From: Carposina sasakii
Taxonomy: Eukaryota > Arthropoda > Insecta > Lepidoptera > Carposinidae
Direction: 5' to 3'
Length of the DNA stretch: 64,000 nt
Assembly (NCBI GenBank): GCA_014607495.2
Contig: CP053153.1
Location: 1,550,001 to 1,614,000 of the forward strand
Positions 32,082-43,430 of this stretch are shown here, piece after piece (position 1 is the first letter of the stretch; the number at the start of each line of letters is the position of its first letter). A program made the translations under genes and the position numbers. The notes under the pieces were generated by a model that ran no database searches, was not told the DNA's origin, and saw nothing but the letters and a program-made list of their open reading frames with translations.

Positions 32082-33015
32082 ATGCTTAAATAAGTTTCTA
32101 TTGAGGGATCGCCCACCACCGGGCCCTATACCCTCCGCTAACCAACTAAAACCGGATAACTGCCGACTCATGCCATCATACGAACACAAGACATGCTACA
32201 GCTCCTCGTTGCAACGAGAAGCCAGATCCAAGCACCTAGCATGCAACTTAAATAAGTACATAATAAAATACATAGCAATGTATATTTGCTAATCCAAAAA
32301 CCAATTAAATTTTTAATCGACATATGTAACAGTTCGCCAACATGGCGTGGCATACCCATCATGGCGGATTATTTTTTTTCCATGTTAGTTCTATCTGAGA
32401 GTACGAAAAAAATGTGACGTCACTCTTAACCAACTATGGCGGACTAACAACTAAAATCAATATTTTGAAAAAAAAGATAGAAATTTTAAGGGCTCCTCTA
32501 ACATGGAAAACTAATGGCAAACGACCTGCAATAATGATGCCACGGGTGTTGGCGAAACAGATAGGAACTTACCAGGTGAAAACTAAAAAGATTAAAATTT
32601 TAAAAAAACCTTTTAAAAACAAGCTTTTATTTTCGCTAAAAAGAAAAAATAAACTTTTAGCACTAAAACTTTTATGTATTTATAACGTCATTTCAAATTT
32701 AACACATTTGACACAATTTATAGGTAAAAGCTTGGACATTTAATCTGGCTCCTTAGTTTTAAATTTTTAATAAGTCGTGAGGCCGTGCGAGGACTGTAGT
32801 GGTCTGACATGTGTTCGTGATCATGAGCACCGGGGCGAACCCTGTTGTATATTACTCTCTTACTCTTCTACACGAAGCCGAGGGTCAGCGGATTTCTTCG
32901 TATAGGGCCCGGAACAATATGGAAAATCTGAGCGATCCCTCAATAGAGATTTAAGAACTAAATACGAATAAAGTGACGCTTTTATAACTGATACAATTCA
33001 ATGCTTAAATAAGTT
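32082..33015 (-). mobile_element. Hammerhead retroelement H, copy B (inverted dimer)
   Basis: A 904-bp insertion (32097-33000) flanked by the 15-bp repeat ATGCTTAAATAAGTT (32082-32096, 33001-33015). On the minus strand it opens TGAATTGTATCAG and closes in CGATCCCTCAATAGA, as copy A does. Both halves hold related sequence in opposite orientation: the antisense half has the MLGAWIWLL frame and a disrupted hammerhead (about 32285-32375, with CATGATGG and GGCGAACTG insertions). The sense half has GATGCCACGGGTGTTGGCGA at about 32535 with a damaged core. The unit is therefore a head-to-head inverted dimer. Variable TSD length points to retrotransposition. Confidence 0.65.
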
Positions 33016-33630
33016 ATAAATTACTAAATTTTATAATATAGCTAACTCTCTTTTTATATGTTTAAGTTAAACTACATTTAATTATGAATATCGATATCAG
33101 TGGTTATCAAATCCATGTGCGAAAAAGTATTTTGTCTAAACAAAATTAAGTTCCACCAAGCAAAATCGCGTAAATAGATACTATATTTAATAATATAACT
33201 GACTATATTTGTTTAAATTTCAACGAAGTACTAAGACAACCAAAAGGTAAAGAAAAATATAAATAATCAGATTAGCAACATATACTATACATATACGTAC
33301 ATACTATGACTAGCAATAAGAAACAAACTGAAAACCTCCTTTTTCAAGTCGGATAAAAAAAATTGCTTTTTTGTGAAAAGTCTGTAGGTCTATAAATAGA
33401 AAGTATTAAATGGATCCTGGCATGGAACAAATCGTGTTTCTTTGTCCATTTTTCTCATTCTAGTAACTTTTTGTTAAACTTTTATAATTAGGGAAGCGAG
33501 AATTACTTTGAAATGATTTGTCTTTATTTTTTTAAGCGTTTCTAGATGGCATTACGAAAAAAAAATGGCGTATCTACGTTCAGATTAAAAGTCAAGCTTT
33601 TTAATTTATGCTAATATAGAATAAAAATAT
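33016..33630. other. no feature recognised
   Basis: AT-rich, nothing supported. Confidence 0.4.
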
Positions 33631-33745
33631 ATTCACACACTTTACACTAATCCCACAGTAAAATGGGTAGGTACTAAGCAACGGTATATAAATAGATACA
33701 TAGATAATTATAGAAACGGACTCGGAAACAAATATCAAATACTAA
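33631..33745 (-). repeat. SINE-T1 3' half
   Basis: ATTCACACACTTTACACTAA, TCCCACAGTA, TACTAAGCAACGGTATATAA, ACTCGGAAACAAATATC on the minus strand of the SINE body. Head absent. Confidence 0.65.
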
Positions 33746-33907
33746 CAGAATATCCTAACTTACGAGTATCTTAAAAATACTAAAAAAGTTTATTTGCTTG
33801 TTACCTCTTTACCATTTATTTACTTGTTGGGAGTACGGAGAAAGTCATATGGTACATTCTAAAGTCGGACGAAGTCACAGGCAACAGCTAGTATAATTAT
33901 AGAAATA

Positions 33908-34154
33908 TACAGGATGTAACAAAAAGGGTATGTTAAGCGAAAAGCTATGTTAAATAACCCAGAAAATTTCAGACTCGAAATCACATGTTAATTTTTCCAA
34001 ATAGTATGGAAAATTCCTAAACAACTCAGGAATGTTCATACAATCTTGAAAAATAAACATGTGATTTCGAGTCTCAAATTTTGGAAATAGGGTCTTCATA
34101 GTGGGCTATTTACATAGCTTTTCGCTTAACATACCCTTTTTGTTACACCTTGTA
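33908..34154. mobile_element. MITE family M1, copy 3
   Basis: TACAGGATGTAACAAAAAGG ... complement ending CTTTTTGTTACACCTTGTA, about 247 bp. The interior AAATAAACATGTGATTTCGA is shared with copy 1. Confidence 0.8.
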
Positions 34155-34574
34155 GAATATTCTTATCCACCGTAAACTTAAAACCAATTTGAAATATATA
34201 ACAACTTAAAATATATTTATGAACTCAATTTTATCATCCTTTATCACTGTGAGAGATTTTTAATTTTTCCCGATTTGTTTATGCAGTCATCTTCCCGGAG
34301 GCCATTAGCATATTTTTATAAGAGAAAAAAAACACCTTTTTCCATAATTCTTTGGCGCCTGCTCTGCTTATAAATTACTCGTGATACTACGTCCGTACGT
34401 AATATACGAACAATATTTTTTGCTAGTAATATTTTGAAGTCCGTTAAACCACAGATTACATAATGGTTACTACGTTACGGATACCGCAGTCACATACAAA
34501 AAATAAATACTACATAAAAACCTAACAAATTATAATAATAATACCAGCATTAGTTGCTAGCTAAAATATATCTT
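34155..34574. other. no feature recognised
   Basis: AT-rich. Confidence 0.4.
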
Positions 34575-34690
34575 ACAAGTAGACGCCCGCGACTTCGTCC
34601 GCGTGGACTGCAGAAAAAACAAAATATCGAAATTATCCGGGATAAAAATATTTTCCATGGATAAAAAGTATCCTATGTGTTATTTTGATA
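34575..34690 (+). repeat. Repeat D, 5' third
   Basis: GTAGACGCCCGCGACTTCGT, GAAATTATCCGGGATAAAAA, GGATAAAAAGTATCCTATGT; truncated after about 116 bp. Confidence 0.65.
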
Positions 34691-34744
34691 TGTAAGCTAT
34701 ATTATTGTAAAGTCTTAATAGGATAGGATTAGTAGGATATACGT

Positions 34745-35260
34745 ACTAGGTCCGAGAGGTCGAAGACGACTATACCTTAAGCGCACACATGCGTCAGCCT
34801 GTCCTCGCAAGGCAGATTCGCGCCTCACCCCGGAACATGCGGAGGCGAGCCTCGCGAGGCAGGCTGAGGTCCCCGAGTATCAAGTTCATGAACTTACAAC
34901 AAGCGCTCGCGAGCCAAATCAGACCGTCCACACCGAACGCACAGCGCACACTGAGGCACCTTTGAGCACGGCCCGTTTACCGATGCCGATAGCTCAACGC
35001 TCGGCCGAGGCTACGTGCGCCCGAGGCAGCCTGAGCCACGTCCACATCGACCGAGGCAATGGCTCGCGAGGCTGCCGCGCGAGCCGTGCTCGGTCGGTCT
35101 GGACGCGGCTTATAAAGTACGTCATCGACGAGCGCCGTATGCAAATGCAAATCACTTGCAAATGCAAAAATAATAACGGCAATGTTACCAGTCCATGCGC
35201 CGGGCCCTAAAAAACGAGCGGCAACCTGAACTTGCAAATACCTAGGCTAATACCGCGCGG
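34745..35260. other. GC-rich island with clustered CTCGCGAG-type palindromes and octamers
   Basis: A sharp change to GC-rich, CpG-rich sequence in an AT-rich intron. CCTCGC/GCGAGG words recur. 34795-34872 forms a hairpin (CAGCCTGTCCTCGCAAGGC against GCCTCGCGAGGCAGGCTG). GGCTTATAAAGTACGTCA at about 35108 holds a TATA-like box and a CRE-like half site. ATGCAAAT/TGCAAATGCAAAT octamers cluster at 35139-35167. ORFs on both strands are shadows of the composition. Could be an internal promoter, an enhancer, or an inserted GC-rich element. Confidence 0.4.
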
Positions 35261-35510
35261 CCTTGAGTGATGACACCCTGGTTAAACCACCGGCATGGTA
35301 GTTTAAAAAACATACCTGCCCTTCTCATTGTACCTACTTTTTTATTTGAACAAAAATCGGCAGGTTGAGTAACAAGCTCTTTTCCAGGAATTGTTAATTA
35401 TTTGATAAAATTCCGAATAGCTTCATTTATAAGTTGTTTAAAATCTCCTTAGACCATTACAAATTCAGGTATAATCTATTATCTGTTGTCTATTATCTTC
35501 TATTATCTAT

Positions 35511-36025
35511 TACATATAATAAAAATGTATCGAGCCCCTGATTACGTAAAAGCAATAGCAAAGCCGAAGCAAAGCGATAGCGAAAATTGTACAATATTCG
35601 CCTTGAAATGTCCTTTGAAATTCATTTTACATAATACGAATTTGACAAGCAATCAGCGATTTTTGTACAATTTTCGCTATCGCTTTGCTTATGCTAGTTA
35701 GGTAATAAGGGGGCGGATCGCTGTCTGTACATGGAAGATATACGAGAAAAAATATTATAGGAGACCTTTATCAACGCAATAGTACCCAAAAGAATAATTT
35801 TTGGATTTTTTGTCTGTTTGTTGGTTTGTCTGTTTGTCTGTGCGTTTGTGCACGCTAATCTCAGAAACGACTAAACCGATTTGGATTCAGTTTTCAGGAA
35901 TATATTGTGACAGGTCCCACTTAACATATAGGCCTCTTTTACCCGGGATTTTTTTTATCCCGGATAATTTAGACATTTTATTTTTTTCTGTAGTCCACGC
36001 GGACGGAGTCGCGGGCGTCCACTAG
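35511..36025 (-). repeat. Repeat D, near-complete, interrupted by MITE M6
   Basis: From TACATATAATAAAAATGTA (35511) to GCGGGCGTCCACTAG (36025). The ~185-bp M6 element is inserted near 35530-35713; without it the copy resembles 13701-14012, with an ACAAACAGAC tract and GCACACAAACG region. Confidence 0.7.
35535..35713. mobile_element. MITE family M6, copy 2 (nested)
   Basis: CCCCTGATTACGTAAAAGC opens and GCTAGTTAGGTAATAAGGGG closes. Inner arms GCGATAGCGAAAATTGTACA / TGTACAATTTTCGCTATCGC. It interrupts repeat D, so it inserted later. Confidence 0.7.
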
Positions 36026-36608
36026 CCATGAATATAATCAACCCGATATTTGAACCCTGTTCTGTGATTATTATAAATAAGAGCTTCTTTTATTCTAAGA
36101 AATCATCTAGAATATTTCATAATATAAAATACAATTAATAAACTCAATAACAGACTTTACCACACTACTGTAACAGAGTATGAGTACTGTAACATACTAA
36201 AACAGAGTATTCAGCGTAACAAAATGACAATAATGGAACTTTTGTCAGCTATCGAATATTTTCACGAGCCCATAAAGCCTTATAATCCTATCGCTTTGTG
36301 TCCACAAATACGGGATCGTGCGAGTTACGGGCGAGGGTAAACCGTAATTAAATATTAAGTTTTTAATAATATTTCCCGTGATCCCTTAATCCGGGGTATA
36401 AATCTCGCTTTATCAATGTTATTGTTAAAAGAGTATCAACTGGACCGGAATCAACTTTGTTAAAACTTAACTAACTTTATGTTAAACGTGGTTATGAGAT
36501 GAATTTCCTGGATTCTGTCGTCATGGATACCCTTTTATAACAATTTAGCTGTTTTTTACTGTATATGTATGATGTGAGTATTTTATTAATAATAAATAAT
36601 AATAAATA
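36026..36608. other. no feature recognised
   Basis: AT-rich. Confidence 0.4.
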
Positions 36609-36807
36609 TTCACACACTTCACAACACATTGACCTAGTCCCACACTAAGATCCCTAAGGTCTATAAATACATAGATAAGTATATAAACAACCATGACTCG
36701 GAAACAAACATCGATATTCATCACATCAATGTTTGCACCTACCGGGATTCGAACCCAGGACCTATGGCGTCGCAGGCAGGGCCACTACCAACTACACCAA
36801 TCGGCCG
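36609..36807 (-). repeat. SINE-T1, nearly full copy
   Basis: Minus strand: head CGGCCGATTGGTGTAGTTGG, box B GGTTCGAATCCCGG, body to GTCAATGTGTTGTGAAGTGT. The whole head survives, so the internal Pol III promoter is intact by inspection. Confidence 0.8.
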
Positions 36808-37318
36808 TATTATCAATCCCTGCTTTAAAAAATGCTTAAAATTAAACCGCTTTTATGACAAACAGCTCATAAATAATTTTATAAGAAAGGTTTATTTATA
36901 TAAAATAAGTAGCTAAATTCACAGAGAAAATTTAGTTTTTCATAAACAAGAGTTCCTTGAATCTACCTATAGAAAACCCAACACAAATTAAGTTAGTCAA
37001 ATTATGCAGAAAACATAGTAGTTGAAAGCCTGTGGCATTAAGTCAGCTGTACAGGTGAAAGCTTTTAAACGAAGTGAAAAATGCAGCTGAAACTTGTGTT
37101 CATTGTTTAAATTTAAACAGTTCGTTGTACAGTGGACTTTAAAGTTTTAAATTACAATGATCCAGTTCGAAAAAGGCTGATGCGTACAAAACCTGTAATG
37201 CAGCGAGTACAATTTCCTGATCATATTGAATGAAATGAGGTCATAAACTGTTGCTAGTAACCGGTAAAGCTCAAAGTATTGAAAATCTTCAATCTTAGAG
37301 CATACTCGTATATTACAT
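36808..37318. other. no feature recognised
   Basis: AT-rich. Confidence 0.4.
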
Positions 37319-37468
37319 CATCATCATCATCAGCCTATTGCAGTCTACTGCTGAACGTAGGCCTCCCCCAGAGCACGCCACAAGGCTTGATCTTCCATTT
37401 TTGCCATACAGTTATAACCAGCCGCCCTTTTCAAGTCATATGTCCATCTGGTCGGAGAGCGTCTATTA
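37319..37468 (-). mobile_element. RTE-type LINE 3' end (subfamily B)
   Basis: Minus strand ends CTACGTTCAGCAGTAGACTG, CAATAGGCTGATGATGATGA and codes a short RTE C-terminal piece. It is flanked by TATTACATCA / TATTATATCA, an imperfect 10-bp TSD. Confidence 0.65.
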
Positions 37469-37836
37469 TATCACTGAAATAAAAACCTATTTCAGCTAGT
37501 ACTAGAGTAAGACATACCTATATACTTCTTGAAATCTGAAATGAAACAGCCTAGTTCAGTATTATATAGCCAGTGCATTTCTTGCAAAGACAAATTTTCA
37601 CATTCAGTTGAAGTGCCATTATTTTAGCATTGATTGTTTTTCAGTGAAGACAAAGCTTTCAAACTAATTTGGGAATGTATAATGAGCATGAATGAATATG
37701 TAAAAGACAGATTTCATGTTTCAGGCAATTTGGTAATTCAGGCGATTTATGCTGATTTGTTTCGGAAGTTAATCCTTTTTACAGTTGAATTTGGAAAAAG
37801 GCACTTTGCTATTCTGTTCATAATTTCGTTGTATGT

Positions 37837-38094
37837 CATCATCATCATCATCAGCCTATTGCAGTCCACTGCTGGACGTAGGCCTCCCCCAGGGCACGCC
37901 ACAAGACTACCATGGGGGGTATTTGCCCAGTCACCACGCTGGGCAGGCGGGTTGGTGACCGCAGTTTGTATTTTGGACTATGTTGTCAATACGGGAGGCG
38001 CTGCTGCCCACCTCCCGGAAACCCTTAATCGCCTCGTACGATACCCACGGGCAGACATGGGGTGGTACGAATTCTACTCTGCCGGCACCACGCG
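37837..38094 (-). mobile_element. R-SINE with 9-bp TSD
   Basis: Flanked by GTTGTATGT (37828-37836, 38095-38103). On the minus strand it starts CGCGTGGTGCCGGCAGAGTA and ends CTACGTCCAGCAGTGGACTG, CAATAGGCTGATGATGATGA. The full 258-bp unit with perfect TSD defines the boundaries of R-SINE. The 161-codon plus-strand ORF over it is an antisense shadow. Confidence 0.85.
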
Positions 38095-38103
38095 GTTGTA
38101 TGT

Positions 38104-40122
38104 AAAACCAAATATTTGACTGCGCTGATGTGCTGACTACTGGTTATGATTTCATATAAATGTTAGGCTGAGGGATGAAGATAATAATATAGATAAATGA
38201 GGATTGCTCATGTATGTCAATGGTTTTAGATACTATGGTTGGTTATGGTACAAAAAAAAGACAGATATTAACTTGCTATATTATATGAAAGTATTGAGAT
38301 AACGACAGATAAGGTTGAATGGCATATAATTGCGCTGATGCTAAGTAATTGGGTAAATGTAGGAAGATGAATAAGTAGGTACCTACAGGTGAATTCAGAG
38401 CGCGAAGTCGCGACCAAGATTGTATCCAAACTTTTGTACTCAAACTTTGGGGCATGTATTCATTATAGTAGAATCGTTTACACGGTTTACAAAGGGTAAT
38501 TGTAAGAACTGAATCTATACTGTTACGTATATGAATTACAAAATGACGTGTGTTTTACAATGTAAAGAATCCCATCACCGACATGTACGCTGATTAATGC
38601 AAAGAGCAATGGCCGCTGGCGGTTCGCCAGTGTGTGATCTAAACTCAAATCCAATTTCCGCCGAACTTACAAAACAAAATGGAGTCTGAAAAACCAATAT
38701 TTTTTCACCGCAAAAAAATTCAAAAACTCTAACGGTTAAGCGGAAATCTAGAAGTTTGTCGAAATTATCTCGGGAGCGAGTTTTGCCGGTTCGAAGTTGC
38801 TCTCGAACTTTTTGAAAATATTAGCCAAGTAAATTAAAACTGCCAAGCAATATAAGCTAGACGGCACTGTGATATTTCTGTTTATATTATGTAAGACGTA
38901 TGAAATTTTTCGATTATAACGATAGCTGGTATAACGGTAGTTGCGTTTCGAATAATAGTCTTTGGAAGTTTTAATAACTTTGAGCTAGAATAGAGTTTAA
39001 AAAAAACTTTAAAATGAGTCTTTTTTATTTTTAGTTTTTTTACATGGCTTTGTTGTTTAGAACTTTCAAGGGACTCTTTTATCAGAAGAACTATGAAAAA
39101 ATTTGAGTAGAAAACAAACCAAGCTTAATTAATTTACATATTCCATTATCAAATATATTGTAAAAAAAAAAAACAATAACGAAGTAAAAGAGAGTTGATA
39201 TTTCGCGTTATCGTGCAGCTAAGCCATAAAAATAGGATAAACAAAAGGCGACTAAAACCAAACTTTTAATGAAAAATGCAACCCTATTCATTTATACTTA
39301 TATATTTTCAAGTCAGTGAACTTACGGAAAGGAACATACGCTGGGATCGTTAGTGAAGCGACGATATCGTCTGCACTATTCATAATTAGAAAATGAATTA
39401 AGCAAGTTAAGTTAAAAGCAAAAGGATAAACGACAGACACGTCCCATAAGTGCGTGAGGGTTAAGGCGATGTTTATTTCTAAACTAAGCGTTGTATTAAT
39501 GCGTTTTTCTGGTTTTATGATACACTGAAAGAATTTTATTAGAATTTAGAGATTTCGTGTTTAAATTATATCTATGGCACACTTGTAGTAAATTCTAGAA
39601 TAAGAAATTCTAGAGGTGTCATGTGTTTGTCTGTATGTTGTCATTCATTAAAGTTGGCCATAACTTATTCCATATATTAAGACATAATTTCATAAAGACT
39701 ACTTCTAACACAATGTTAAAATATTCAGGGAAATATTATTTTTCCTAACGTCAACATTGCCAAACAACCTAGGTAATATTTTTTTTGCCCTTTAAACTAG
39801 AAATCAGGTCATACGTGCATTTATTTATTTAGTAACAAACTACAAAATCTAAATAAAACTTCAAAATAACCTTCTCCTTAATGCGTCGTCAAGTTACGCA
39901 GGCAGGATGTCTGCGTGATTCATCGTCTTTGGTGACTAATTATAAGAGCTACGGACGCGTCTTATAATACATATTATTATGTCTATAGCATATATACATA
40001 GCACGGAATATGGTAAGCGTTATTTGAATCAACCATACTGTTCTGATGCGAGGCTTTACTAGAATGCTGTATCAGAATCAGATCAGAACCATTAGCACCA
40101 TATTTCAAATCAGTGTGATGCG
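38104..40122. other. 2-kb stretch without recognised features
   Basis: Unique-looking AT-rich DNA; no repeat family of this window and no exon with convincing splice sites was found. Confidence 0.4.
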
Positions 40123-40126
40123 TTAA

Positions 40127-41046
40127 GGGGTTATATCCACTTGTGATTTTCAAAAAATCGATTTTGATTTTTTTTTAATTTTTTGAATGTACATATATAT
40201 TCAAGAATATTCTCTGAAAATTTCAAATCGATCCGACAATTAGTTTCGGAGATATGAGCGTATTAGTAAGAACGTCTCCGAGCGTTCGAAAGTAGGCGGA
40301 GCACGAGCCGGAGTAGCAGCTGTTTCTGGTAGCTTCTACCCTTTTGTTCTCGACTTATATTGTGTTTGGGACCCTAAGATGATAATACAAATAGAAGCAA
40401 ATGACGAAGCAGAGGGTTCCTCTTATGGTGCTGGAATAGATGACACGATGTAAGTTGAAAAAAAAATTTCATTTAGTGTAAATCGTTCCCGAAACTTTAA
40501 ACGCGTTTATCTCAAAACCGTGTTTTCAGAGTCGGTGAGGAAAATTTCTCCGAAACCGCTAAACCGATCGGTTTGAAATTTTCACACGACTTACTCAGAT
40601 ATATTTTTCAGGTAATGATCGAAGGAATAAGGTTTTGGACAATAATTTCGATTTTTTAAGCCACTTTGAAGTGAAAAATTTTCATGAAAAACTGAATTTT
40701 TTTTTGAACAGCCGCCATTTTGTCAAAAATCAAAATTTTGACTAGACCTTCGATCATTACCTGTATTTATTTATTATAAAACTAAATATTTTTGGTTTTT
40801 GGTTTTCAGATAATTTGGACCAGAGATATCTTGCTCACCGCCAAGCACTTTTTTTTGGAGGTCTCTCCGCAGATCATCTACAGGAGCTAGGGGATTCAAT
40901 ATTTTTTTAAATAAACCGCTGATTGTTAAAGTACATTAAATTCTGTTTAAGTACATTTTTTCCATTAATGTATAAAATAAAATGCCTCTTTGGAAAAAAT
41001 TCACAAAAAAACGCGTTTTTTCTGCCTCGCAAGTGGATATAACCCC
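40127..41046 (+). mobile_element. TTAA-target DNA transposon (piggyBac- or Kolobok-like), internally deleted
   Basis: A 920-bp unit with perfect 17-bp terminal inverted repeats GGGGTTATATCCACTTG and TTAA on both sides (40123-40126, 41047-41050). TTAA targets are typical of piggyBac and Kolobok superfamilies. The interior retains what look like the last two exons of a gene. FYPFVLDLYCVWDPKM...EAEGSSYGAGIDDTM ends at a GTAAGT donor (40450). After TTTTTGGTTTTCAG (about 40811) comes NLDQRYLAHRQALFFGG, LSADHLQELGDSIF and a stop. An internal 17-bp inverted repeat CAGGTAATGATCGAAGG (40609-40625, 40747-40763) sits between them, inside the putative intron. No catalytic domain remains. Confidence 0.75.
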
Positions 41047-41050
41047 TTAA

Positions 41051-42604
41051 TGGCACCTAAATCTAGATGTAGCCAGCACAAGCCCTAGTCAAGTCATGCA
41101 AAGCGAAATGCAGGTCATTGTAGGTGGAGTATATTATATTTCTGGTATAATTTCTCAAGTTTTCAAAAGTTAATTTCCGAGAGGTTTTATTTCTGTTTGT
41201 GATGTGACTCCACTATCGCCAAGCATACTTTCAGATTTAATATTGTAATGTTGATAAATATAACCATCATTATTCAAATAAATCGAGCTAATTGGGGAGT
41301 CAACTCTCAGCAATTAATAAAAAAGTTACTCGCTTGAAAAAATATTACAAGATAATTTGGTAAAAGACCCAAATTAAAACGTTATTAATTAGCTTAAGAA
41401 CGCATTTACATTTTGAAGCATTTAATCAAATTCTCTGAAACATAATTCTGCATAGGTATTAAAAATTTTTACGAGCACTTACTTATCATAATTTTATTAC
41501 ACTGCTAAACTAATTTTGAATTTTATTAAAACGGCTATGAAGGAACGTTCGATTTATTAAAAAGTTTCTTCATAAAGTTTTCTCGAGTAATCTCATTTGG
41601 TTGTGACTGGTTTAATATACACTTTGTTTGAATGTACTTTTGCATACAATGCACTTTGAGATTGGAATGATTATATTTGGAAATTAAGTTTAGGTTTAGC
41701 ATCTCAGGCGATGAGCTAGGAACTTGTCAGTATTTTGAAAATCTGGTCCAGTATGATCTGTGGGGTAAGCGCCGGCGTAAAGCTAGCGACTCGCTAGCAA
41801 AATCTATGTGATTTGACAGTTTGACGATAGCGTTACGGACTATCGAGAGGTTGGTGCTTACCTCCTCTAATGTATATTTAGGTATATAGTTACAATTTTA
41901 GTTGTTAAATACCTACATATTAAACTCCTCTTAGATGTGTTATAAGAAAAGATAAATGTATGGAAGTATTAGTACAAGTAAAAGGGATTTTTTAAAATCA
42001 AGGTGTATTTCATTATTTTTTACTTCGTTGTTTCATGTTACACGCAATAATGTAACGCATAGGTTATAATAATATATGACAGATGAATTTGCTTTTGCTT
42101 TTAGACAATATACCTACATCCCTTGTGCATTTACGTAAATACATGGTTTCAAAAAATGGCTTTAAATCATAATTACAAAGAGAAATAGCGATTTTGTAAA
42201 GCGTCCCTTCATAATGAATTATGTATATGTAGGTATACTTTTTGTTCTATATATATTAGTATAGCCCACCTTTATACATTCTCAGTGCAACTATGTACGT
42301 GTTATGTCATGTTAAATCACTATATTGTCATTGGTTTTTGTGTACAATAAATAAATATTGGACTAGATAGATATTTAATTTTATATTGCTCTAAATTGTC
42401 CTATGTTAAATATATTTTTATCAGATGGAAGCAAAAGTCCACTGAGAATTTAATTAACGTAGAAAAACATAATGTCCCGCCCCTCACGTAGAACATAAAC
42501 CTTAAAGTGACTAAACGTGATATTGCAACGGCATGGAAGGTAATAAAGTACCCTGATATAGGCACTAGCTTCTTTATATTACTATTCTAATACTAATTAA
42601 AATG
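41051..42604. other. mostly unannotated
   Basis: A decayed RE piece near 41700-41765 (TCTCAGGCGATGAGCTAGGA). The rest is AT-rich. Confidence 0.35.
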
Positions 42605-42740
42605 AACCAGAAATATTCTTATTCTTTATTGCACATATACAAATAATACAACTTACAAGATAAAAGAAGAGATGCATGTACAATGGCAAGCTTATCTCTA
42701 ACAGAGATCTCTTCCAGCAAGCCAAGCAAGTAAAGAGATA
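42605..42740 (-). repeat. LINE 3' tail (family L)
   Basis: Minus strand: GCTTGCTGGAAGAGATCTCT, GTTAGAGATAAGCTTGCCAT, TGTACATGCATCTCTTC and the terminal GCAATAAAGAATAAGAATA. The same tail occurs at 49248-49345 (minus) and 53768-53890 (plus). It resembles the 3' UTR end of CR1/Jockey-type lepidopteran LINEs; only the tail is present. Confidence 0.65.
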
Positions 42741-42989
42741 CGAGTATTAATTACAAACACAACGTAACATGTGCAATTAAACGAATTCTAAGAAACCAAC
42801 TACATTGAAAAAAAAAGGAGAGAAACAAATGACAGCATAGTCAAAGGTAGTGATCCTTGAGCTTTTTCCTAAATGTGCCAACATTCATTTTAATTATTCA
42901 TTCTAATCTTGAAACCAACTACACTTTTGAAATAGATTAAAGGTAATTTATTTATTTTTATTTATGATAATAGTTTCATAGTATTTAAC

Positions 42990-43022
42990 AAAACGTACTA
43001 ACCCCTTTTGTTACACCCTGTA
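42990..43022. repeat. Solo end of an M1-like MITE
   Basis: GTACTAACCCCTTTTGTTAC, ACCCTGTA matches the right terminus of M1 without a partner. Confidence 0.5.
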
Positions 43023-43149
43023 CATATTACAGTATGTACAAGAGGTGGACATAGCGCCTTGATTATTTATTTGATTATAATATGGCATCAAAAGCAATGA
43101 AGATCTGCGCAAATGCAGGACATCAATTAAATACAAAAGCTGCATCACC

Positions 43150-43298
43150 TTCCGTGCATGTCGTAAGAATCGACTAAGAAAGTCAGGGCCGAGCTCCCTC
43201 AAGTGATGAGCGAGCAACTTGTCACTGATCTTGCTATCCTGCTATGCCAAATATGGCAGAAGGATCTCCTTCGTGATCCTGCAGTTAAGAAACGTATT
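43150..43298 (+). repeat. RE repeat copy
   Basis: CGTGCATGTCGTAAGAATCG, ACTAAGAAAGTCAGG, GCGAGCAACTTGTCACTGAT, GGATCTCCTTCGTGATCCTG in order; ends at the adjoining SINE-T2. Confidence 0.65.
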
Positions 43299-43430
43299 AA
43301 GAAATGAAAAAAAAAAATCACCCCAGTGAGATTTGAACTCACGACCTCACGCATTCCGTGCTATGCTCTAACCAACTGAGCTACCGGGTCATTTAACTCG
43401 GATAACGAATTTGACCATCTCTTTTAAACC
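43299..43430 (-). repeat. SINE-T2 copy
   Basis: Minus strand: 5' segment AAAAGAGATGGTCAAATTCG, then tRNA-like head CCCGGTAGCTCAGTTGGTTA, AGAGCATAGCACGGAATGCG, AGGTCGTGAGTTCAAATCTC and a poly-T/A tail. Shares the upstream extension with 22839-22990. Confidence 0.75.

Noticed and set aside
34962..35237. Overlapping 80-codon ORFs on both strands in the GC-rich island
   Set aside because: GC-rich DNA lacks stop codons by chance; residues are Arg/Ala-rich with no domain, and both strands are equally open.
37634..38119. 161-codon plus-strand ORF, the longest in the window
   Set aside because: It uses TTG as start and its second half is the antisense strand of R-SINE (37837-38094); the first half has no domain or splice support.
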